Shown here piece after piece: positions 38,965-47,710 of a DNA stretch of 64,000 nucleotides; position 1 is the stretch's first letter, and each line of letters starts with the position of its first letter. Where the stretch lies: the NCBI RefSeq assembly GCF_000422345.1, contig NZ_AULP01000002.1, forward strand, positions 434,001-498,000, written 5' to 3'. The position numbers and the translations under genes were made by a program. The stretch is from Neomelitea salexigens DSM 19753 (GTDB lineage Bacteria > Pseudomonadota > Gammaproteobacteria > Pseudomonadales > Spongiibacteraceae). The notes under the pieces are model-generated. The model did no database searches and had not been told where the DNA came from. It worked only from the letters and a program-made list of their open reading frames with translations.

Positions 38965-40243
38965 CGAGCTGAATGCATTTTATGAAGACCATGTTCGACT
39001 CAAAGAGGAAATGAATCGGCTCAGGTCTCTCCGCGACACCAACTTAACCCGGCTCAGCGATGGACTCAAAGAACTCGGTCACCCGGTTTACGTCAAGAAC
39101 CTCCTGCAGGGTAGTATTGCCATGCATACGGCCAATAAGTCATCAAACAATGACTACGACATTGATATCGCGGTGATTTTCGAAAAAGACGACCTACCCG
39201 CTTCCCCTCTGGAAGCGCGAAAAAGGGTTGCTGAAGCGATTAATTTAAAGTCATCCGGATTCGTGAAAGACCCCGAAGCCAGAACCAATGCTGTCACAAT
39301 TTGGTACGCGGAGGGGTATCACGTTGATATAGCGGTCTATCGTCGCAGTGAAGGGTGGCTCGGAGACATTATTGAGCACGCCGGTGCGAGCTGGACAGAG
39401 CGAGATCCCAAAGCGATCACAAGCTGGTTCACGGAAGAAGTTACTGAGCAAAGTCCTTCTGAAACTTTTTTCGGAAAACCCAGCGTTGGCCCACAACAGA
39501 TGCGGCGGATCGTTCGATGGATTAAAGCTTTCACAAAAGCGCGGGAAGGTTGGAATCTCCCCGGCGGGTTTATCATTAGCGCACTTGTCGCCGAATGTTA
39601 CAAGCCAGACAAGGATCGGGACGATATTGCCTTGCTCAACACCCTTTGCGCAATCAACACTCGGCTTGAATCAAGTTGCGACGTATACAATCCAGTCGAC
39701 GCCACACAAAAGCTGACCGACAAGCAGAAATTCATTACACAGGTAAATAGCCTCAAGAAACATCTTAACTCAGTGACCAAAGAACTCGATGTTCTAATGG
39801 AGGATGAATGCACTGAGGAGAAAGCCAAGAAGGCCTGGAACTATATGTTCCAGCATCAGTTCTGGGAGATCTCTACGGAGTCGATTTCTAAGAACGCAGC
39901 AAATGACCAAAGCTACAATGTGAAACTCACAATGGGAATATCGAAAAAGGATGGCGGATTTCTGACAGCTCGCAACATACAAAGCGGTCGAATCGTACCC
40001 AAAATGAAGCACCTGAAATTTGAAGCGAAAACAAATGTGCCAGCACCCTTTACGGTTAAATGGAGAGTCGTCAATTCAGGGGACGAGGCCGAAGCCGCAA
40101 ATGACATGGGCCATCTCGCAACCTCAGACAACCTCACTATCTGGCGACGCACCGCCTACCGAGGGCGTCACGAGATGATTTGTGAAATTGTAAAAGCGGG
40201 TGAGGTAGTGGCCTCAGCCGTACACATCGTCAATATTCGTTGA
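38942..40243 (+). CDS. CD-NTase (SMODS-type nucleotidyltransferase) with C-terminal AGS-C-like sensor domain
   Basis: A 433-residue enzyme expected to make a cyclic di- or oligonucleotide signal on infection. The catalytic core has LLQGSIAM (Gly57-Ser58), NNDYDIDIAVIF (Asp73, Asp75) and YHVDIAVY (Asp129), the full metal-binding set. After the helical PAP/OAS-like part, the last 110 residues contain KWRVVNSGDEAEAAND and RTAYRGRHEMICEIVKAG, matching the adenylyl/guanylyl SMODS C-terminal sensor domain. The start is the ATG after GCAGGAGG; the longer ORF reading upstream lies inside the SAVED gene. No Cap2 or Cap3 genes follow, so it resembles a type I CBASS. Confidence 0.87.
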   Translation: MPQYNMHNELNAFYEDHVRLKEEMNRLRSLRDTNLTRLSDGLKELGHPVYVKNLLQGSIAMHTANKSSNNDYDIDIAVIFEKDDLPASPLEARKRVAEAINLKSSGFVKDPEARTNAVTIWYAEGYHVDIAVYRRSEGWLGDIIEHAGASWTERDPKAITSWFTEEVTEQSPSETFFGKPSVGPQQMRRIVRWIKAFTKAREGWNLPGGFIISALVAECYKPDKDRDDIALLNTLCAINTRLESSCDVYNPVDATQKLTDKQKFITQVNSLKKHLNSVTKELDVLMEDECTEEKAKKAWNYMFQHQFWEISTESISKNAANDQSYNVKLTMGISKKDGGFLTARNIQSGRIVPKMKHLKFEAKTNVPAPFTVKWRVVNSGDEAEAANDMGHLATSDNLTIWRRTAYRGRHEMICEIVKAGEVVASAVHIVNIR

Positions 40244-40379
40244 TGATTGGAGTGGATCGAGAATGTCGGAAGACGTGTTATGGAAGCGCATTTAGCTGAC
40301 CTGATCACCAGCTCCAGGCTGGCGCACAGACCGCTCTCCGACTTGCTACTTCAAAGTTAAAAACGGCTTGAGGGTTCCC

Positions 40380-40655
40380 ATGAGGCAGTCGTTCGATGAG
40401 TTCTTGTATATATTGGCACGTTCAAGGCGGACACAATGGGCGATTGCCCTCGGAGTTGTGTTTTTTATCGGTATCCATCTATGGGGGAATTACGCGCTAT
40501 CCAACTTCGAGCTGCATGGCCCTATGAAATGGCTAGAGGAAACCTTTGTTCAAAAGTTCGCTAAAAGATATGACAAAGTGGCCCTGTTTGCCTTGCTCTC
40601 GTTTTGGGTACTTGCGTATCAGTGCTATCAAAAGGATAAAAAACGTTTTTGGTAG
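40380..40655 (+). CDS. Small two-TM protein downstream of the CD-NTase
   Basis: A 91-residue protein with two hydrophobic helices, WAIALGVVFFIGIHLWG (about 20-36) and VALFALLSFWVLAYQCY (about 66-82), separated by an amphipathic polar segment. The C-terminus is basic (KDKKRFW). GAGGG precedes the ATG. It lies 136 bp after the nucleotidyltransferase on the same strand and could be a third component of the defence unit. I recognise no family. Confidence 0.6.
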   Translation: MRQSFDEFLYILARSRRTQWAIALGVVFFIGIHLWGNYALSNFELHGPMKWLEETFVQKFAKRYDKVALFALLSFWVLAYQCYQKDKKRFW

Positions 40656-40832
40656 TCCACTTAATTGGGGGGCTAACTTTCGCAACCAGCCCGCCCTAAC
40701 TTTTTGTTTTTTAAAAATGGTAGGTTTATGATCAAGAGAAACGGATCAACAAAAATATCGGGGGGATGCTCATATTTTAGCAGTCTCTATCAATGCATAT
40801 AGTTAACTAATTTTATAGAAGGAACAATTGTT

Positions 40833-41354
40833 ATGGATAACAATGTTGAGAAAATCTGGCGGAAGTTTGCTAGAGACAATTTGCCTGAAAATGATTCCGT
40901 ACTTCGAAAAGGTACGAACTTCAAATTAGCGGCACCGTGGATAAATGGCGTCGCGACCCCTGCGCTACCTACGAAAATGCTGACAAACGTCACCGTTTTT
41001 GAGAGCTGGCTGAATCCTCACAATTTTGAATTGGCTAAGAGCATCGTTTCGGAAAATGAAGAACTAACTGTCCGTGAGTTGCTGTACGAAATGCTTTTTA
41101 AAATTAAGTCCGGAAAAACCACAATGCCATATGTCTGGTGGGTCTGGCCCCACTCATCTAAAACGCGAGCAATTCATCAAGATTCAAATGACATGACCTT
41201 CGTCAAACTTGGCAGTAAATGGCAAATGGCATTTTCTATACAGTCTATGGGGGCATTGGCAGGATCTCAAGGCTCGATGAACTATGAAGAACTGCCTAGA
41301 AACGCATACTTTGTTTCGTGGGAGAATGAAAAAATCGCGAGAGCACACATGTGA
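40833..41354 (+). CDS. Uncharacterised 173-residue protein
   Basis: A soluble, Trp- and Asn-rich protein preceded by a good ribosome-binding site (AGAAGGAAC) and an AT-rich spacer that could hold its own promoter. Notable segments are WRKFARDNLP near the start and YVWWVWPHSSKTRAIHQDSN near residue 100. No signal peptide, membrane helix or known motif is visible. It lies between the CBASS-type operon and the sigma-like gene, and converges with the latter. Confidence 0.55.
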   Translation: MDNNVEKIWRKFARDNLPENDSVLRKGTNFKLAAPWINGVATPALPTKMLTNVTVFESWLNPHNFELAKSIVSENEELTVRELLYEMLFKIKSGKTTMPYVWWVWPHSSKTRAIHQDSNDMTFVKLGSKWQMAFSIQSMGALAGSQGSMNYEELPRNAYFVSWENEKIARAHM

Positions 41355-41382
41355 TAGATAAATCGCCTGTTGCAAAAGCCGC

Positions 41383-42015
41383 TTACTGAAGCTTATCAAA
41401 AACCCGCTTCAGACGTTTTCTGTATTTACCCTCGGTTCCACCATGCTTTTTCGCTAGGTCTTCATAGCTATATCCATGATAAAGCGCATCAATATAAGCC
41501 TTGTCTTCATCACTAATGCCGAATGCTTCTAAACGTGCCATCAATGAAACCAGCTCCAGCTTGTCCATTTCGAATGGCGTTGACCCAACCGCATCCCAAT
41601 TTTCGATTTCCTGGCCAAGCTCCCTCTCGATTGTGACGGGAAGCCGCCCTCGTGCCCTGCTGCCTATCCGGCCCTCTTCATCACCCAGAGTCCAGCGTCT
41701 AAGCCTGTCATTGCAGTAATTGACCACACTGCGCATTAAGTAACGATCAATCACTTCCGCTGAAGGCTTCCCTGCAGTTCCAGCCATGCGCTTCAACTTA
41801 AAGAGAGGGCGTTCGGGCAGCTTTTCCAGAATCTTAATCGCGGTTGCGCCCAAGGCATCTTCGGTAATATTTGGCATTTCTGCTTCACGCTTGACCGTAG
41901 CACCCATCTTGGCTCGAACCACAGACAGTGCCTTTTTTCGAAACCCCTCATCGGATGCGCGCTCAGCGACGACAATAGAAATTCTGCCAACCAGCTCTTC
42001 CTTCTCTTTTTTCAC
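41383..42015 (-). CDS. Sigma-70-like / helix-turn-helix protein of unknown role
   Basis: A 210-residue protein starting at GTG 42015 after a strong AGAGGAG site. The middle (YLMRSVVNYCNDRLRRW) recalls sigma region 2, and the C-terminus (about 170-208, LYHGYSYEDLAKKHGGTEGKYRKRLKRVF) looks like a sigma region 4 helix-turn-helix. It could be an alternative sigma factor or a sigma-derived regulator. It is transcribed divergently from the Tn7-like tnsA gene across a 247-bp AT-rich region. Overall similarity to a known sigma group is weak. Confidence 0.5.
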   Translation of the reverse strand: MKKEKEELVGRISIVVAERASDEGFRKKALSVVRAKMGATVKREAEMPNITEDALGATAIKILEKLPERPLFKLKRMAGTAGKPSAEVIDRYLMRSVVNYCNDRLRRWTLGDEEGRIGSRARGRLPVTIERELGQEIENWDAVGSTPFEMDKLELVSLMARLEAFGISDEDKAYIDALYHGYSYEDLAKKHGGTEGKYRKRLKRVFDKLQ

Positions 42016-42206
42016 GCTCCTCTTTCCCTTTGTTTTTATTGACTTTTTTGGCGCCTAAATAAGCCCTTCAAATTACCACAGCCGCCTCCAAAAAAATAAT
42101 TTAAAAAAATCTGTCCGGATTTAGGGCTGCAATCCGTTATCACTAAATAACAGCGTACGAGATTTATTATACCGGCTATTAAATATATGAAAATCATATG
42201 CTTAGG

Positions 42207-42232
42207 TTTGTTTTTTAAAGTTAATTGTGATT
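42207..42232 (+). repeat. Direct repeat copy 1 (near the Tn7-like left end)
   Basis: TTTGTTTTTTAA followed by AGTTAATTGTGATT, just before tnsA. A close copy occurs at 49439-49465 in the same orientation, with 14 of 15 bases identical in the core. It could be a TnsB-binding or transposon-end element, or a shared promoter part. Confidence 0.4.
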
Positions 42233-42262
42233 TTTTCAATAGTACGTTTTTTGATCAGCCCA

Positions 42263-42946
42263 ATGTGGAAACCGGAAATGCGCCCAAGAACGCCTGAGAC
42301 CGAAACAGAGCTTGAGCCCTCCCTGGCAAAACGCCCGGGCAAGAGCTCACCGATCGTCCGGATCTATCGGCACACCTCTATTGCTATGCCTGGTATGCCT
42401 CGGCACCGCTGCGAGGGTCACCTGGAAGCCAACTTCGCGTTGTGGAGCGATTTCAGCAAACAGTTCCGTTTTCTTAACTCAAGGGTGGACTCGGTAACAG
42501 GCTGGAACGGTCGACGCCGCTACACCGCCGATTATTTCGGTGTGAATAAGCGTGGAGAGGGGTTCTTCATTGAGATCAAAGCGGACGAAGCGCTCGAAGA
42601 CACAAAATTCACGACCAAATTCACGCTACTGCAGCGGTTTTTCGCGGCGAACGGCAGGCGCTTGATCCTAGTCACTCGCGACCAAATGCCATCTCGCGCT
42701 CATTTACGGAATTTACGCCGATTTTACATCTACAAGACTGGCTTAGAGCCCCTTCAGGAGGAGGTGAATGCACTACTCGAGATGCTTGCCGTCGGCGAGT
42801 CCGCCTCGATGCACCAACTAGCCATGCAATTGGCAGAGAAAACCTACACAACCCATGCCGTGTGGTTCGGTTTGGCCCACGGCCACCTACAAACGGATAT
42901 GGAGCGGGATATCACCTTCTCCTCCGAGATCACGAGGATCAAATGA
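42263..42946 (+). CDS. tnsA: TnsA-like transposon endonuclease
   Basis: A 227-residue restriction-like nuclease that makes the 5' cuts in Tn7-type transposition. The nuclease residues appear as Glu55 (CEGHLEANF), Asp90 (RYTADYFG) and Glu104-x-Lys106 (FFIEIKAD). The C-terminal half is a helical domain of the TnsA-C type. The ATG at 42263 is chosen over GTG 42227, which falls in the repeat. The stop overlaps the next gene by ATGA. An intact tnsA implies cut-and-paste movement. Confidence 0.83.
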   Translation: MWKPEMRPRTPETETELEPSLAKRPGKSSPIVRIYRHTSIAMPGMPRHRCEGHLEANFALWSDFSKQFRFLNSRVDSVTGWNGRRRYTADYFGVNKRGEGFFIEIKADEALEDTKFTTKFTLLQRFFAANGRRLILVTRDQMPSRAHLRNLRRFYIYKTGLEPLQEEVNALLEMLAVGESASMHQLAMQLAEKTYTTHAVWFGLAHGHLQTDMERDITFSSEITRIK

Positions 42947-43425
42947 TGATGACTTTCAAAGTAGACACGGAATTTGAGTATAACGGCACTCTTTACCGGA
43001 TCGTCTTTTCGGACTTCAAACGCGTGGTTTTTGAGCAGCTTGATTCGGGCCAATCCTGCATCGAGTCGCGAGAAGTGCTCGAGGCAGCTTACGAAGACGG
43101 ACGGCTAATTCCCCATACATACGGATTCGATACAGAGGTATGGCGGAGTAACGCCCAGCTTACATTGGATATGGCCACGGATTACGAACGCAATATCGTC
43201 GCGTATCGCTTGCCGTATGCGCGCTTTTTCTCAATGAACGTCGTTTCTGCGGCCGATCAAGAGGCCGTTTGCCGAAGTATCGGAGAGCGTCACGGGCATG
43301 CCAATTATGCTCGCCCATCCACTGTCCGCCGATGGGCTGCAAGACTTCGTGCAGCACGGCACAACCCAGCAGCCCTTATCGACCTTCGTTGTAAAACGAT
43401 CAAGCAACGTCAGCTTGTTGCTTAA
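42943..43425 (+). CDS. tnsB: N-terminal part of a split TnsB
   Basis: A 160-residue protein aligning with about the first 150 residues of Tn7 TnsB: the opening FEYNGTLYRIVFSDFKRVVF and LEAAYEDGRLI correspond to TnsB's first domain, and RPSTVRRWAARLRAARHNPAAL to its DNA-binding helix-turn-helix. It ends at a TAA (43423-43425). The same frame stays open afterwards and carries the catalytic part of TnsB, so TnsB is either encoded as two proteins or was broken by one nonsense codon. Confidence 0.72.
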   Translation: MMMTFKVDTEFEYNGTLYRIVFSDFKRVVFEQLDSGQSCIESREVLEAAYEDGRLIPHTYGFDTEVWRSNAQLTLDMATDYERNIVAYRLPYARFFSMNVVSAADQEAVCRSIGERHGHANYARPSTVRRWAARLRAARHNPAALIDLRCKTIKQRQLVA

Positions 43426-43432
43426 CTTAGAG

Positions 43433-43467
43433 CGTGGCTGAGAAGCGTTTACTCACTCCCAGCCACG
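43433..43467 (+). repeat. Hairpin between the two TnsB parts
   Basis: CGTGGCTG and CAGCCACG pair perfectly over 8 bp around a 19-nt loop, directly after the stop of the N-terminal part and before the start codons of the catalytic part. No T-run follows, so it could affect translation or mark an insertion scar. Confidence 0.5.
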
Positions 43468-43485
43468 TCCCTATTAACAGTGAAA

Positions 43486-45069
43486 ATGACAGCAGAATGC
43501 CCAAACATGACGATGACGCGATCAAACAACATCTATGAAGAACAATATGAATTGTCCATGGAGATGTTCTATACGCATTTGATGAAAAAAACGCACCTGT
43601 CTTTTGCTGAGGCTCACGAACGGCATGTCCGTGCGCATTACGAACGCGGCCTTCATGGCAAACCCATCTCCAAGGACACCTTCCGCAGGTGGTTCCAGCG
43701 CAATATTCCCCAGCGTGATCGCTTGAAAGCTCAAGTCGGTGCTGCAGCTGTTAAGGAGTTTGATCGCTGCGTACAAAGTGAAACGCCTTTCTTTGGATTT
43801 ATGGCACGTGCGCTATTTGACGGCTTTGTTGAGCCCATCAAGCTCCTGAGTTCTTATGATTTTTCTCCGCTGAAACATTCACCGCGGCATATTTTCGCCG
43901 TCGAAGGCGAAACGACGGCGTTTATGGGCCTCTCCACGAACTACTACACCGGTAGCGAGAGTTCCGAGTTTGTCCTTGAGTGCATCAAGAGTGCGTTTTT
44001 TGGAAAGACCGGTATCCAAGAAACTTACGGCACCCAAAACCCGTGGCCAGTCCGGGGGCGAGTGTTTGAATGCGTAATGGATGCCGGTACCGCTTTCAAC
44101 AACGGAAACGTTGATCGATTACTCGACATGATGTTTGTGGGCGCCATGCTCACTAGAACACGCACCCCCGAAGACAAAGCGCTTATTGAAGTGATCAATG
44201 GTGTAGTCAAACGTCAATTTACCCTCAAATTGGACGGGTCTTATGACGACACAGAAGACAAATCACTGCACGAAAAAGTCACTCCGGTTCTCACCGAGCT
44301 TGAGCATTCAATTCTGCTCCATCGATACATCATCGATAAATTCAATCAGGCGATTAATTCTTCGAATCGCGAAGGTTTAACGCGCACGGCCCACTGGGAG
44401 CGAGAAGCCATGCTTCTCCCGCCAACCATGCCAGCCAACCCGATTGAGGCAAAAAATTTCATCGGCGAGGAACAAACCAAGACCATCATGCTGGGCAAAG
44501 GTATCCAGATCAAAGTTGGGGCCGACTTCTATAAATACAACAATCGTGAGCTTCAACGACTCGCTCGTGATTTATCCGGCGAGGGCCGAGACCAAGGCAA
44601 TCGTAAAGTCTCGATCAAATGGGCCATTACTAAACCTGATTCGATTCAAGTCAAAAACCCCATTACAGATGAAATCATGACAATTCCCCGAATTAACCGC
44701 GATGCATCGGTTGAAAGATCCGAACTGGCACGCCGTCAATTGCTGATCAATCCGGCTTATTTTGACATGCAAGACATCAATATTCTTTCTTGCATGACAG
44801 ATGCTGAAATCAAAGCGCATGCAAGACAGCGCGCAAAAGATCTTAGGCGCAGTGCTACAGAAACCAGCCACCGCAATGCGGCGATCTCCGTCGCCGTGGA
44901 CATTGCCAGCGCACGTCAGGAGGCACAAATGGAGGAGGCACTACGCAGTACTCGTGGCGTTCCTGAGACAACTGTATTTGATCACGAAAACGAATCCGCT
45001 GAAGAAATCGAAAGCAGCCAAACAACACCATTTCCACGCCGCATCACCCGCAACTTATATTGGGAGTAA
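43486..45069 (+). CDS. tnsB: Catalytic part of a split TnsB (DDE transposase)
   Basis: A 527-residue protein (from the ATG at 43486; GTG 43480 is an alternative). The middle helical region RLKAQVGAAAVKEFD matches the segment before the integrase core of Tn7 TnsB. The DDE triad is Asp112 (ALFDGF), Asp199 (CVMDAG) and Glu235 (ALIEVIN); the distances from Asp112 to the next conserved Pro (21 residues) and between Asp199 and Glu235 (36) agree with Tn7 TnsB. A beta-barrel-like region and a Glu-rich C-terminal tail, which in Tn7 contacts TnsC, follow. No clear ribosome-binding site precedes the start. Confidence 0.8.
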   Translation: MTAECPNMTMTRSNNIYEEQYELSMEMFYTHLMKKTHLSFAEAHERHVRAHYERGLHGKPISKDTFRRWFQRNIPQRDRLKAQVGAAAVKEFDRCVQSETPFFGFMARALFDGFVEPIKLLSSYDFSPLKHSPRHIFAVEGETTAFMGLSTNYYTGSESSEFVLECIKSAFFGKTGIQETYGTQNPWPVRGRVFECVMDAGTAFNNGNVDRLLDMMFVGAMLTRTRTPEDKALIEVINGVVKRQFTLKLDGSYDDTEDKSLHEKVTPVLTELEHSILLHRYIIDKFNQAINSSNREGLTRTAHWEREAMLLPPTMPANPIEAKNFIGEEQTKTIMLGKGIQIKVGADFYKYNNRELQRLARDLSGEGRDQGNRKVSIKWAITKPDSIQVKNPITDEIMTIPRINRDASVERSELARRQLLINPAYFDMQDINILSCMTDAEIKAHARQRAKDLRRSATETSHRNAAISVAVDIASARQEAQMEEALRSTRGVPETTVFDHENESAEEIESSQTTPFPRRITRNLYWE

Positions 45070-45078
45070 TCGCACAGC

Positions 45079-46014
45079 ATGACACTTGAAACAACTAAAA
45101 AAGATTCAATTCAACGCTTTGAAGAATGTTGGATCGACGCTGACCACAATCGCGAAGCGCTAGAGTACATGAATCTCGCGCATCAGATGTCGGGGGTTTC
45201 ATCGTTGAACTTTGTGATTGTTGGTGTTCCTGGCTCAGGCAAAACAGCCATTTGTAAAAAAGTTAAATCTCTCATCCCCAGGATCGATTCTGAGGAATTA
45301 ACTACCTACCCCGTGGTTCATGCAGAAATGACTGGCGGGGCAACTGTACCAGCACTGGTAGATCAACTTTTGAAGCTCTTGGGCCAAAAGATTTCGCGCG
45401 GCATGACCCAAGCGGAGAAAAAGGAACTCTTGTTTACTCAGCTCAAAGTATGCGAGACAAAGCTGATTTTGCTGGACGAATTCCAGCAGCTGGTTCGCCG
45501 TAATAATCGCGACTTCAATGACCGCGTCTGCGAATTCATCAAAGAGTTGTCGCGCGTAACCAATATCTCCATTGGTCTGATTGGCGTGCCGAAAGGCCTT
45601 AAGGTGTTTGAGCTTGATGAACATTTGCTGAGCCGCTTCAGCAGCCCAATTACGCTCGCTCAGCTTGATAAACGATCAGGCGTAACGTTCGAGTATTTCC
45701 AAGATTTTCTTGTAAAACTGCTAGAGCAATATCCGCTCAAGACGTCCAAGCTAGCATCTGATGACAATGCAGCAAGATTATGGATGGCAAGCAGGGGAAA
45801 TTTACGCACTCTCAAGAAAATCTTGATCGTTGCGGCAAATCTTTTCTACGAGCCGACGTATCACCCACTAACTATCGAAGAGATCGGTATCGCGTACAGC
45901 TTCGTCGACAGTAAGCCTGAGTTCTACGGTGCGAACGGCCACCCCGTCCATCCCTTTGAATCGACCATTCAGACTGTACGGAGGTATTTGCATGACCACT
46001 CCGGCATTAAATAG
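45079..46014 (+). CDS. tnsC: TnsC/TniB-like AAA+ transposition regulator
   Basis: A 311-residue AAA+ ATPase that links the target selector to the transposase. Walker A is GVPGSGKT (49-56), Walker B LILLDEFQQL (about 130-139), with sensor regions IGLIGVPKG and LLSRFSSPI. It is shorter than Tn7 TnsC and nearer to TniB-type proteins. It starts 9 bp after the TnsB stop and overlaps tniQ by 23 bp. Confidence 0.88.
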   Translation: MTLETTKKDSIQRFEECWIDADHNREALEYMNLAHQMSGVSSLNFVIVGVPGSGKTAICKKVKSLIPRIDSEELTTYPVVHAEMTGGATVPALVDQLLKLLGQKISRGMTQAEKKELLFTQLKVCETKLILLDEFQQLVRRNNRDFNDRVCEFIKELSRVTNISIGLIGVPKGLKVFELDEHLLSRFSSPITLAQLDKRSGVTFEYFQDFLVKLLEQYPLKTSKLASDDNAARLWMASRGNLRTLKKILIVAANLFYEPTYHPLTIEEIGIAYSFVDSKPEFYGANGHPVHPFESTIQTVRRYLHDHSGIK

Positions 46015-47665
46015 TCGCCCTAGACCAATCGATGGAGAGTCTTTCAGAGGCTATTTACGTCGCGTAGCAACCGAAAATGGCTTTCCAACCGCTTCATTTT
46101 TAGTTGAGCCAGGCAAGCACAAATTTGTGATTGAGGATTCGCATTTTTACACCGGTAGCGCGCGAAAAGTCATGGCTGCAATCGAACCGCTTTTGCGAAT
46201 GGAGCCAGGCGAACTGGATGCATCCTTCGATGGTAAAACCAGTCTGGAGCTAGCAGAAAGCCAGCGGAAGCAGCTTTACCGCGGCTATGCGGCGATTTGC
46301 CCGGCTTGCATTCAAGAGCGCCCATTTATACGCGCTACTTGGGACAATGCGCTGTATACCGTTTGTGGAACGCATGGTGTGCGACTGATTGAGGCATGCC
46401 CGGCTTGTGATACCCCGATCTCTTTGAATCGCGGAAAGATCGATACTTGCCCGAAGTGTAAAGCGCTGTATTCCACCAACCAAGAGGAGCCTTCTATTGA
46501 GGATGTAACAGCACAGTCTCTTCTTAACTTGCTCGATACCGGTAAGCTAAATCAAGACACGCTAATCGCCGCGGTCAATTGCATGGCTCGGCCCATGGAT
46601 TTGGTGACACCGCATCCACCGCTGTCACAAATGAAGATTAAGGATGTCACCAGGCTTCAATACCAAGCAGCCGGACTGATGTTTTCTGCAGCTTTTCGGA
46701 CAGGCTATGCAAACTGGCTAGCGTCACAGAACGCTGATCTGGCGCAACTTTCTACCAAGCTTATCTCTATGCCTTTAACCCGCATTCAAGCTCCGTTTAA
46801 GCAAGAGCCTGCATATACAAAGATATTGTTTCGGCCCGTTCACTATACTGACCGTGTACATAAGTCATCCAAAAACGAAACTGTAAGAAACGCAATTGAC
46901 TATCACGTCCCAGCTGCAAGCTTGCGGTCTTGGCGCTCAGACAGGCAACACGCTAGTCTCTCACGAATCATTACTGCCGAGGATCTTTCTGGTCTGCTGG
47001 GCCTGCGTGTTTCTGACCTCCATGTACTAGCCAGTGCCGGACATATCCCCGCGTTGAATACGTCCCGGATTCCACAGAGAAGTCGATTCGATTTAGATGA
47101 AGTGATGGCAGCATTCGAATCGCTACAGATTATTGAAGCAACGGGGATCGTGACAGACAACTTTATGACGCTGAGTGAACTCAGGCCTCATCTTAAGTAT
47201 TTTTGTGCGTCTCTAAGTGATGTCTGGACACTCATCAAGAATAAGAGTGTCACTGCGTATACAAAATCAGACTATGTATCCTTTGGATTAGCAAAGGGAG
47301 ACATGTATTTCGCCCTTCATCAAAAAGCCATTGCAGATAATCGGCTTGCGAATGAACAAGCACTAGCGCACTGGTGGAAAACGTCGAAACCCACTGCAGC
47401 TCGCGCTTGCAATGCCTTAAATCTCGAGCTCGGCGGCAACGACTTCAGCGAATCGGCAGCAAGTTTGATTAGCTTGAATAGAATTGCCCACTTTACAGCT
47501 CGTCGTAAAAAAGCGCTTCGCACGCTCTTAGCTGAAAATGGGATCCATCCAATTTATCAAGCTAGTCCTAGTGGAAATCAGCTAGACCTATATCAAGTCA
47601 GCGACCGATTAACGACTGCACTAACAAGCGGCAGGGAATACTTGGGGTTCATATACGATCACTAA
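45992..47665 (+). CDS. tniQ: TniQ/TnsD-like target-site selection protein
   Basis: A 557-residue protein. The N-terminal TniQ domain begins RPRPIDGESFRGYLRRVATENGF and contains zinc-binding pairs CPAC, CGTHG, CPAC and CPKC (about 100-170). A later segment, ITAEDLSGLLGLRVSDLHVL through RSRFDLDEVMAAFE, looks like an excisionase-type helix-turn-helix, so it may read the target site itself as TnsD does. The ATG at 45992 follows GGAGG. No CRISPR effector genes are present, so RNA-guided targeting is not suggested. Confidence 0.85.
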   Translation: MTTPALNSRPRPIDGESFRGYLRRVATENGFPTASFLVEPGKHKFVIEDSHFYTGSARKVMAAIEPLLRMEPGELDASFDGKTSLELAESQRKQLYRGYAAICPACIQERPFIRATWDNALYTVCGTHGVRLIEACPACDTPISLNRGKIDTCPKCKALYSTNQEEPSIEDVTAQSLLNLLDTGKLNQDTLIAAVNCMARPMDLVTPHPPLSQMKIKDVTRLQYQAAGLMFSAAFRTGYANWLASQNADLAQLSTKLISMPLTRIQAPFKQEPAYTKILFRPVHYTDRVHKSSKNETVRNAIDYHVPAASLRSWRSDRQHASLSRIITAEDLSGLLGLRVSDLHVLASAGHIPALNTSRIPQRSRFDLDEVMAAFESLQIIEATGIVTDNFMTLSELRPHLKYFCASLSDVWTLIKNKSVTAYTKSDYVSFGLAKGDMYFALHQKAIADNRLANEQALAHWWKTSKPTAARACNALNLELGGNDFSESAASLISLNRIAHFTARRKKALRTLLAENGIHPIYQASPSGNQLDLYQVSDRLTTALTSGREYLGFIYDH

Positions 47666-47678
47666 GGAAATCATCGCA

Positions 47679-47701
47679 AACACAAGTGTTATACCTGTGT
47701 T
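47679..47701. repeat. Weak inverted repeat AACACA / TGTGTT between tniQ and hipA
   Basis: Six-bp arms with an 11-bp spacer between two convergent genes. It is a poor terminator candidate but the only structure seen there. Confidence 0.3.
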
Positions 47702-47710
47702 CTTAACCAA

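Noticed and set aside
40280-40360. A 26-codon ORF between the CD-NTase and small membrane protein genes
   Set aside because: No ribosome-binding site and too short to judge; no family resemblance.
43486-45069. Apparent loss of the first catalytic Asp in TnsB
   Set aside because: Aligning by the conserved Pro 21 residues downstream places the Asp of ALFDGF at the right position, so the triad is intact.
42263-47665. CRISPR-associated transposon
   Set aside because: No repeat array and no cas genes in the window; TniQ is long with its own DNA-binding segment.
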